DNA of 10,945 bases from Melioribacteraceae bacterium (GTDB lineage Bacteria > Bacteroidota > Ignavibacteria > Ignavibacteriales > Melioribacteraceae). The notes under the pieces are model-generated. The model saw nothing but the letters and a program-made list of their open reading frames with translations, was not told the DNA's origin and searched no databases. The translations under genes and the position numbers were made by a program. Within the stretch, counting starts at the first letter, position 1. Every line of letters starts with the position of its first letter. Location: assembly GCA_015486905.1 (NCBI GenBank), contig WFQV01000477.1, positions 1 to 10,945 of the forward strand. The letters are read 5' to 3'. Below are positions 1-5,492 of this stretch, piece after piece.

Positions 1-267
1 GCCCGAGCGCAGCGAGAGCGAAGTCGGATCATCCAACCATGCAAGGTTTTCGATTTTGCAAGAATCAACTTGAAACCTTTCTGTATACCTCTTTCCATTT
101 TCAACTTTCAACTCAGATGGTCTAGCGTCTCGCGTCTTGCCTCTCGCGTTTAACCATTTTTTATTTCTTGTTTCTTCTTTCTTATTTTTTTATTTTTTTT
201 CCATTGAATTTAAACTCATACCCATTCATTCTTAATTCTTCATCCTTCATTTTTAATTAATTTAATT
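1..267. other. Non-coding upstream region of low-complexity patches
   Basis: I see no credible gene here. Bases 1-30 are GC-rich and repeat the word AGCG; they resemble the edge of a dispersed intergenic repeat cut by the window boundary, which is only an impression. Bases 43-49 (AAGGTTT) pair with 73-79 (AAACCTT), and 59-62 (CAAG) pair with 69-72 (CTTG). Together they could form a bulged hairpin, but no T-run follows, so I do not call it a terminator. Patches of unlike composition follow: TTTCAAC twice at 99-112, TCTCGCGT at 128-135 and 142-149, a T-rich pyrimidine tract at about 155-202, and an AT-rich stretch at 223-260 built from ATTCATT/TTCAT-like units. No coding potential is visible in them. 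Confidence 0.6.
99..149. repeat. Short direct repeats TTTCAAC x2 and TCTCGCGT x2
   Basis: Two adjacent copies of TTTCAAC lie at 99-105 and 106-112. Two copies of TCTCGCGT lie at 128-135 and 142-149, in a stretch that looks like a decayed tandem array of TCTCGCG/TCTTGC units. They are short and of different composition, so they look like neighbouring low-complexity patches rather than one element. No function is evident. Confidence 0.45.
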
Positions 268-276
268 TTGTTTGTC

Positions 277-307
277 TTGACTTTAGTATGCCGATATTAT
301 ATTTTTG
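277..307 (+). promoter_or_regulatory. Candidate Bacteroidota-type promoter for the nuo operon
   Basis: TTG at 277-279 is followed after 20 bases by TATTTTTG at 300-307. This fits the TTG(-33)/TAnnTTTG(-7) arrangement known for the primary sigma factor of Bacteroidota. Transcription would begin near 311-315, leaving a leader of about 25-30 bases before the ATG at 340. The match is exact, but the DNA is very T-rich and chance matches are likely. If it is real, it lies downstream of the alternative TTG start at 268 and so excludes that start. Confidence 0.4.
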
Positions 308-339
308 TTCGATTTTTTTTAAGGAATTTTGCTGAGAAT

Positions 340-771
340 ATGCTGACAGAATTTGGTAAGATTTTCGTTTTCATTTTATTAGCCATAGGATTCGTTGGGA
401 TAGGTATTGCAACCGCTTGGATTTTACGTCCCAAAAGGCCCACCAAAGAAAAATCACTTACTTACGAATGTGGGGAAGATCCTATCGGAAGCCCCTGGGT
501 TAAGTTCAATATCCGTTTTTACGTAGTAGCATTAATCTTCCTAATCTTTGATGTGGAAGTAGTACTTCTTTTCCCTTGGGCGCTAACCTACCAGGATTAC
601 GGTTGGTACGGTTTCTTAACGGGAATTATCTTTCTGCTCATTTTAGGTTTAGGCATGGCTTACGAGTGGCGCAAAGGCGACCTTGAATGGGAACGCCCTA
701 AACCTATTGTTCCGCACATGAAAGAGCTTGTTGAAAAAGATTCCGAAATTACCGAAAATGTTGAAAGTTAA
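340..771 (+). CDS. nuoA: NADH-quinone oxidoreductase subunit A
   Basis: NuoA (ND3 family, 143 residues from this start) is a small membrane subunit of complex I. It lies beside the quinone channel and helps couple quinone reduction to proton pumping. Three hydrophobic segments are seen at about residues 8-29, 61-80 and 91-108. The loop after the first carries the conserved YECG (Cys44), and the second carries the family's acidic pair in FDVEVVLLFPWA (Asp71, Glu73). The reading frame stays open up to a TTG at 268, but those extra 24 residues are not family-like and would begin upstream of the candidate promoter. I chose ATG 340, which has AAGGAA at 321-326 upstream, though at a long spacing of 13 bases. 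The charged tail after residue 110 is ordinary. It is the first gene of the operon, 14 bases before nuoB. Confidence 0.95.
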   Translation: MLTEFGKIFVFILLAIGFVGIGIATAWILRPKRPTKEKSLTYECGEDPIGSPWVKFNIRFYVVALIFLIFDVEVVLLFPWALTYQDYGWYGFLTGIIFLLILGLGMAYEWRKGDLEWERPKPIVPHMKELVEKDSEITENVES

Positions 772-785
772 ATAAGAGTGAGGTT

Positions 786-1277
786 ATGGGTTTTTTAGAT
801 AAAGAATTCGACGACGGCAATATCGTCGTTGCCAAGGCAGAAGACTTATTAAATTGGGCTCGTTTGTCATCCCTCTGGCAATTAAGTTTCGGGCTTGCCT
901 GCTGTGCCATAGAAATGATGGCAACTTCCGCTTCTCACTACGATTTTGACCGCTTCGGAGTTATTCCGAGACCATCTCCCCGCCAAGCAGATATTATTAT
1001 TATTTCGGGCACCGTAACGTTAAAAATGGCTTTAAGAATAAAAAGACTTTACGAACAGATGCCCGACCCCAAGTACATCATCTCAATGGGGAGCTGTTCA
1101 AACAGCGGCGGTCCTTATTGGAAACACGGTTACCATGTTTTAAAGGGAATTGACAGAGTAATTCCGGTAGATGTTTACGTACCCGGCTGTCCGCCCCGGC
1201 CCGAAGCACTTTTGGAAGGATTATTAAAACTTCAAGATAAAATCAGAAAAGAAACTCTTAGGAAAAAGACCGCATGA
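786..1277 (+). CDS. nuoB: NADH-quinone oxidoreductase subunit B (N2 cluster)
   Basis: NuoB (PSST family, 163 residues) binds the [4Fe-4S] cluster N2, which passes electrons to quinone at the interface with NuoD and NuoH. All four cluster ligands are visible: the adjacent pair Cys39-Cys40 in GLACCAIEM, Cys104 in MGSCSNSGG and Cys135 in YVPGCPPRPE. The family block SPRQADIIIISGTVT spans residues 64-78. The protein is soluble, with no signal peptide, as expected for the cytoplasmic arm. The start follows a purine-rich AGAGTGAGG that ends only two bases before the ATG. Its TGA stop overlaps the nuoC start as ATGA, which implies translational coupling. Length is normal for the compact bacterial form. 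Confidence 0.98.
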   Translation: MGFLDKEFDDGNIVVAKAEDLLNWARLSSLWQLSFGLACCAIEMMATSASHYDFDRFGVIPRPSPRQADIIIISGTVTLKMALRIKRLYEQMPDPKYIISMGSCSNSGGPYWKHGYHVLKGIDRVIPVDVYVPGCPPRPEALLEGLLKLQDKIRKETLRKKTA

Positions 1278-1807
1278 AAACACCCGAAGAGATTTTCGAA
1301 ATTTTAAAGAATAAATTCGGCGATGCAATTATCGGAATAGATGTAGATACGCCGGTAGATAAAATAATCACCGTTGACGCACTTAAAATACATGAAATTG
1401 GTAAGTTCCTCAGAGACAATCCTGAATTAAAATTCGACTCACTAATGGTGCTTTCCGGAGTTGACGATGCAAACGGTGAAAAAGTAGTAAGCGAAGAAGA
1501 CGGTAGTTTTGAATTCAAAGGCGGAACACTCAGCGTTTACTACCATTTGTATTCGATTAAATTAAAACACAAAGTTTCACTTAGGGTTTCGGTTCCCCGG
1601 GAAGAACCGGAGGTGGAATCCGTTGAATCGGTTTGGAAAACCGCCAACTGGCACGAACGCGAAGCATACGATATGCTTGGCTTCAAATTTTTACATCATC
1701 CCGATTTACGCAGAATTTTAATGCCTTACGATTGGCCCGGCGGTTATCCGCTAAGAAAGGATTACAAAAATCCCGAATATTATCACGGTATGAAGATACA
1801 TTATTAG
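1274..1807 (+). CDS. nuoC: NADH-quinone oxidoreductase subunit C (30 kDa)
   Basis: NuoC (177 residues) is a cofactor-free structural subunit of the hydrophilic arm that packs against NuoD and NuoI. The diagnostic C-terminal 30-kDa signature is intact at about residues 129-164: Glu-rich WHEREAYDMLG, then HHPDLRRILMPYDWPG, then PLRKDY. The N-terminal half (residues 1-110) is the less conserved alpha/beta part. It is a separate gene here, not fused to nuoD as in E. coli. AGGAAA at 1260-1265 lies eight bases before the ATG, one of the better ribosome-binding sites in the operon, although the start also overlaps the nuoB stop by four bases. nuoD follows after eight bases. Confidence 0.97.
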   Translation: MKTPEEIFEILKNKFGDAIIGIDVDTPVDKIITVDALKIHEIGKFLRDNPELKFDSLMVLSGVDDANGEKVVSEEDGSFEFKGGTLSVYYHLYSIKLKHKVSLRVSVPREEPEVESVESVWKTANWHEREAYDMLGFKFLHHPDLRRILMPYDWPGGYPLRKDYKNPEYYHGMKIHY

Positions 1808-1815
1808 GTTTGTGA

Positions 1816-2931
1816 ATGGCTGTTAAAACTGAAAAAATGGTTTTGAATATGGGTCCGCAACACCCTTCAACTCACGGTGTTTTGCGACTCGAAGTTGAAC
1901 TTGAAGGTGAATTAATCAGAGACGTTAAGCCGCACATCGGCTATCTGCACAGATGTTTCGAAAAGCACGCCGAAGCCGCTACTTATCCGCAAGTAATTCC
2001 TTACACCGATAGAATGGATTACCTGGCTTCGATGTACAACAATTTCGGTTACGTCGTTGCCGTCGAAAGACTAATGGGTATTGAAGTTCCCGAAAGGGTT
2101 GAGTACATCCGTGTTATTATGGGCGAGCTTCAAAGGATTGCTTCTCACTTGGTTGCTCTCGGAACTTACGGCGTGGACATTGGTGCTTTTACTCCTTTCC
2201 TCTACTGCTTCCGCGACCGTGAACACATATTAGACCTTTTCGAAATGACATGCGGCGCAAGGCTACTTTACAATTATATGTGGGTCGGGGGACTTTCTCA
2301 CGACATCCCCCCTGACTTCGTACGAAAAACGAAAGAATTCGTTACTTACTTCAGACCGAGAATTAAAGAATTAAATGACCTTTTAACATTCAATAAAATT
2401 TTTATTGACAGAACCGCAAATATCGGAATACTTCCGCTCGAAACCGCAATCAATTTCGGTGTTACGGGACCAATGCTGAGAGCAAGCGGCTTGCCTTTCG
2501 ACATTCGCAAAGAAGACCCTTATTCCATTTACGACAGATTTGATTTCGACATCCCTTACGGGAAAGGTGAAATGGGAACCGTCGGCGATTCTTGGGACCG
2601 TTATTGGGTTCGCGTTCAAGAAATGGAACAAAGTCTAAGAATAATTGAGCAAGCGGTCGATCAGATTCCCGAGGGCGACGTAAAAGCCGCCATTCCGAAA
2701 AGGGTGAAACCGCCAAAGGGTACGGTTTACAGCCGGGTGGAAAATCCCAAAGGTGAATTAGGTTATTTTATTATTAGCGACGGTTCTGTTCATCCTTTTA
2801 GAATCAAAGTTCGAGGACCTTCCTTCGTTAACCTTCAAGTCCTTCCCGAACTCTGTAAAGGCTATTTGGTAGCCGATATCATCGCTATTTTAGGAAGTAT
2901 TGATATTGTATTAGGAGAAGTGGACAGATAA
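1816..2931 (+). CDS. nuoD: NADH-quinone oxidoreductase subunit D (49 kDa, quinone site)
   Basis: NuoD (371 residues) forms much of the quinone-binding pocket next to cluster N2. Residues aligned by motif to the studied Thermus Nqo4 are present: His16 and His20 in GPQHPSTHGV (Thermus His34, His38), Tyr69 in RMDYL (Thermus Tyr87) and Asp121 in TYGVDIGAF (Thermus Asp139). The constant offset of 18 shows only a shorter N-terminus than Thermus. The protein ends with the family terminus IVLGEVDR, so it is complete. NuoD is homologous to [NiFe]-hydrogenase large subunits, but the N- and C-terminal CxxC nickel ligands are missing, so this is complex I and not a group 4 hydrogenase. The stop TAA shares one base with the nuoH ATG, and no nuoE, F or G lies between them. 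Confidence 0.98.
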   Translation: MAVKTEKMVLNMGPQHPSTHGVLRLEVELEGELIRDVKPHIGYLHRCFEKHAEAATYPQVIPYTDRMDYLASMYNNFGYVVAVERLMGIEVPERVEYIRVIMGELQRIASHLVALGTYGVDIGAFTPFLYCFRDREHILDLFEMTCGARLLYNYMWVGGLSHDIPPDFVRKTKEFVTYFRPRIKELNDLLTFNKIFIDRTANIGILPLETAINFGVTGPMLRASGLPFDIRKEDPYSIYDRFDFDIPYGKGEMGTVGDSWDRYWVRVQEMEQSLRIIEQAVDQIPEGDVKAAIPKRVKPPKGTVYSRVENPKGELGYFIISDGSVHPFRIKVRGPSFVNLQVLPELCKGYLVADIIAILGSIDIVLGEVDR

Positions 2932-4025
2932 TGTACGAGATTCTTAACAATTTATTAGGCAGCGAAGTTTGGGCAATGATTATTACCGCAGCGTTACCGC
3001 TGTTCGTTTTCATTATCCCCTTCGCTCTTTTTGCCGTACTGTTGGAAAGGAAAGTGTCGGCGCACATGCAAGACCGTCTGGGACCGATGAGAGTAGGTTA
3101 CCACGGAATTTTGCAAACAATAGCGGACATAACCAAACTTTTGCAAAAGGAAGACATAATAGCATCGGCAAATGACAAGTTATTTTTTAACTTAGCTCCT
3201 TACATTGTTTTTACCGGAAGTTTCGGAGCTTTTGCCGCAATACCATTCTCAAGTAAGTTTATCGGCACACACGCCGAAGTAGGTATTTTTTACATCGTTG
3301 CAATATCTGCACTTGTAGTTGCGGGAATTTTAATGGGCGGCTGGTCAAGTAACAACAAATACTCACTTCTTGGAGCAATGCGTTCGGCAGCTCAAATGGT
3401 CAGCTACGAAATACCGACGGCAATCGTAATCCTTTCGATTGTAATGTTTAGCGGAATGCTTACGCCCAACCATGTGGGAACGTTAAGCTTGGAAAAATTA
3501 AGCAACATTCAAACGGCTTATTTCTGGAATTGGACGATATTCGGCGGTCCGATTGCATCTTTTACGAAACTCCTCTTAATTCCTTTTATGGTTGTAGCAT
3601 TCTTTATTTACTACATCAGCTCACTCGCAGAAGTAAACAGAACACCCTTTGATATTCCCGAAGCCGAGTCTGAATTGGTCTCCGGTTACCACACCGAATA
3701 TTCGGGAATGAAATTTGCAATTTTCTTCTTAGCCGAATATGCAAATATGTTTGCCGTTTCGGCAATAGCCGTTTCACTTTTCTTCGGCGGTTTTCAATCC
3801 CCTTTCGGATATTTGGGACACACATTGGGAATAGCTTGGCTCGTACCCATTGAACAACTCTTCTGGTTTTCCGCGAAAGGAATTTTCTTCGTATTCGTTC
3901 AAATGTGGCTGCGTTGGACTCTTCCCCGACTGAGGGTTGACCAATTAATGACCGTCTGCTGGAAATATTTAATACCTTATGCTTTTGTTAATTTATTAAT
4001 TATCGGTTTAATTTCTCTGATTTGA
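2931..4025 (+). CDS. nuoH: NADH-quinone oxidoreductase subunit H
   Basis: NuoH (ND1 family, 364 residues) is the membrane subunit that closes the quinone chamber and begins the chain of charged residues leading to the pumps. About eight hydrophobic segments are visible. Two family blocks are intact: LLERKVSAHMQDRLGP (residues 37-52), followed by GYHGILQTIADITKLL, and the acidic loop at 231-259 with NRTPFDIPEAESELV and GYHTEYSGM, including Glu234, Asp241, Glu244, Glu246, Glu248 and Glu256. RSAAQMVSYEIP (151-162) is also typical. AGGAG at 2913-2917 lies upstream within nuoD, 13 bases from the ATG, and the start overlaps the nuoD stop by one base, suggesting coupled translation. Length is slightly above the E. 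coli form (about 325), mostly in loops. Confidence 0.98.
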   Translation: MYEILNNLLGSEVWAMIITAALPLFVFIIPFALFAVLLERKVSAHMQDRLGPMRVGYHGILQTIADITKLLQKEDIIASANDKLFFNLAPYIVFTGSFGAFAAIPFSSKFIGTHAEVGIFYIVAISALVVAGILMGGWSSNNKYSLLGAMRSAAQMVSYEIPTAIVILSIVMFSGMLTPNHVGTLSLEKLSNIQTAYFWNWTIFGGPIASFTKLLLIPFMVVAFFIYYISSLAEVNRTPFDIPEAESELVSGYHTEYSGMKFAIFFLAEYANMFAVSAIAVSLFFGGFQSPFGYLGHTLGIAWLVPIEQLFWFSAKGIFFVFVQMWLRWTLPRLRVDQLMTVCWKYLIPYAFVNLLIIGLISLI

Positions 4026-4027
4026 TT

Positions 4028-4666
4028 ATGAAACAGTACTTGAAAAATACATGGATTGCGCTTTACACGATTTTCGTCGGGATGAAAGTTACATTCAAAC
4101 ACCTTTTTGAACCTGCGGTAACCATTCAATATCCCGATGTTAAACCGCCCTTACCCGAAAGAGCAAGGAACAGACTTCACGTAAATATTGACGACTGCAT
4201 CGGGTGTAACCAATGTATGCGCGCCTGCCCTGCCGATTGCATAGATATTGAAACAGTACGGGCTGTACCCGGTGATGAGGTCGGCACTACTTCCGGCGGT
4301 CAAAAGAAATCTCTTTGGGTCACAAAATTTAATATTGACATTGCAAAATGTTGTTTCTGCCAATTATGTGTTTTCCCCTGCCCTACGGAATGTATTTACA
4401 TGACGGATGTTTACGAGTATTCTGAATACAAGCGCGATAATCTTGTTTATCAATTTTCAGCACTTACACCCGAGGAAGTAACCGAAAAGAAAGAAAAATT
4501 CGAAGTATTTATGGCAGAGAAGGAAGCGGCAAAATTAGCCGCAGCAAAGGCAAAAGCTGAAGCAGCTGCAAAAGCCGCTGCCGAAAAGAAGCAAGCCGAA
4601 ACCAAAAAGGCTGAACCCAAAAAAGAAGATTCTAACGATTCAAAAGAAAATAAAACAGAACAATAA
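4028..4666 (+). CDS. nuoI: NADH-quinone oxidoreductase subunit I with charged C-terminal tail
   Basis: NuoI (TYKY family, 212 residues from ATG 4028) carries clusters N6a and N6b that relay electrons to N2 in NuoB. Two CxxCxxCxxxCP motifs are visible: Cys57, 60, 63, 67 and Cys108, 111, 114, 118. The amphipathic N-terminus (1-30) is typical of the membrane-contacting part. About 15 extra residues (80-97, Gly/Ser/Lys-rich) separate the two motifs compared with the short linker of many NuoI proteins. After residue 150 a tail of about 60 residues follows, rich in Lys, Glu and Ala (KAEAAAKAAAEKK), predicted helical and then disordered; the core family does not need it. The frame opens at TTG 4022, but ATG two codons later is preferred. 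It lies two bases after the nuoH stop. No Shine-Dalgarno is visible, so translation is probably coupled to nuoH. Confidence 0.97.
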   Translation: MKQYLKNTWIALYTIFVGMKVTFKHLFEPAVTIQYPDVKPPLPERARNRLHVNIDDCIGCNQCMRACPADCIDIETVRAVPGDEVGTTSGGQKKSLWVTKFNIDIAKCCFCQLCVFPCPTECIYMTDVYEYSEYKRDNLVYQFSALTPEEVTEKKEKFEVFMAEKEAAKLAAAKAKAEAAAKAAAEKKQAETKKAEPKKEDSNDSKENKTEQ

Positions 4667-4667
4667 A

Positions 4668-5165
4668 ATGAATTGGTACGATATTATATTTTATCTATTT
4701 GCGGCATTAATTCTTGTTTCCGGTTTTTTAGTGGTAACGTCTAAAAACATTGTCCACGCCGCTTTCTATTTGCTTTTTACCTTTTTCGGCGTAGCCGGAA
4801 TTTACGCCCTCCTCGGTGCGGATTTTATTTCCGTTGTTCAAATAATGGTTTACGTTGGCGGTATTTTGGTCCTAATCCTTTTCGGAGTAATGCTTACGAA
4901 TAAAATGACCAATGTGGATATCAGAACCGGTACGGTAAAAATACTGCCGGCTGCAATTATAGTCGGAATTTTTGCCGGCGCTGTTATTGCGATGATGGTT
5001 AAAACATCTTGGTACACAAATCCGGGGGTAATTCCGGCAACTACCATACCCGCTTTGGGTAAAACACTTATTACACAATATGTTTTAATTTTTGAACTCT
5101 TGGGAATGTTATTATTAGTGGCTTTAATAGGAGCCGCTTCAATTGCAAGAAGAGATAAGGAATGA
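4668..5165 (+). CDS. nuoJ: NADH-quinone oxidoreductase subunit J
   Basis: NuoJ (ND6 family, 165 residues) is a five-helix membrane subunit at the junction between the quinone module and the pumps. Its third helix is known in the family to switch between a regular and a pi-bulge form during turnover. That helix is recognisable as DFISVVQIMVYVGGILVLIL (residues 52-71), with the conserved Tyr62 and the following glycines. The remaining hydrophobic segments lie at about 5-24, 28-48, 91-110 and 133-157. The protein ends in the charged ARRDKE. It starts one base after the nuoI stop with no clear ribosome-binding site, consistent with coupling. E. coli NuoJ is about 20 residues longer, all at the variable C-terminus. 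Confidence 0.95.
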   Translation: MNWYDIIFYLFAALILVSGFLVVTSKNIVHAAFYLLFTFFGVAGIYALLGADFISVVQIMVYVGGILVLILFGVMLTNKMTNVDIRTGTVKILPAAIIVGIFAGAVIAMMVKTSWYTNPGVIPATTIPALGKTLITQYVLIFELLGMLLLVALIGAASIARRDKE

Positions 5166-5174
5166 GAAAATAAA

Positions 5175-5486
5175 ATGTTGGAAGTAGGTCTAACACACTA
5201 TTTGGTTTTAAGTGCATTTTTGTTCTCCTTCGGGATTTACGGAATTGTTACCCGCAAAAATGCAATCATGGTTTTAATGGGCATCGAACTGATGCTGAAT
5301 GCGGCAAACATTAATTTTGTTGCTTTTTCAAGATACGGCAACTATGGCTTAGGCGGTCAACTTACGGCTCTTTTCGTAATTATTCTTGCTGCCGCCGAGG
5401 CTGCAATTGCACTTGCGATTGTGCTTAATATTTACAAAACTTTCGCACATGTGGATGTTGATGATATTAACAATTTAAAAGAATAG
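5175..5486 (+). CDS. nuoK: NADH-quinone oxidoreductase subunit K
   Basis: NuoK (ND4L family, 103 residues, normal size) has three transmembrane helices and provides part of the proton path between NuoJ and NuoN. The two membrane glutamates essential in E. coli (Glu36, Glu72) are present as Glu37 in MGIELMLNAANINFVAF and Glu75 in ILAAAEAAIALAIVL. The NuoJ-NuoK order is the standard one. The gene begins nine bases after nuoJ, preceded by the A-rich GAAAATAAA in place of a clear Shine-Dalgarno. The short acidic tail (VDVDDINNLKE) is unremarkable. nuoL follows after six bases. Confidence 0.97.
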   Translation: MLEVGLTHYLVLSAFLFSFGIYGIVTRKNAIMVLMGIELMLNAANINFVAFSRYGNYGLGGQLTALFVIILAAAEAAIALAIVLNIYKTFAHVDVDDINNLKE

Positions 5487-5492
5487 CGTGAT

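Noticed and set aside
43..79. Bulged inverted repeat as a terminator or small RNA
   Set aside because: The stems are short (7 and 4 pairs) with a nine-base bulge and no T-run, so it is not convincing without conservation data.
1258..1518. 86-codon open frame on the minus strand over the start of nuoC
   Set aside because: Lies opposite strongly conserved nuoB/nuoC coding sequence. The Ser-rich protein has no family-like pattern, so it is a shadow frame.
1633..1815. 60-codon frame on the + strand overlapping the end of nuoC
   Set aside because: It overlaps the diagnostic NuoC signature in another frame, and its own sequence is not protein-like.
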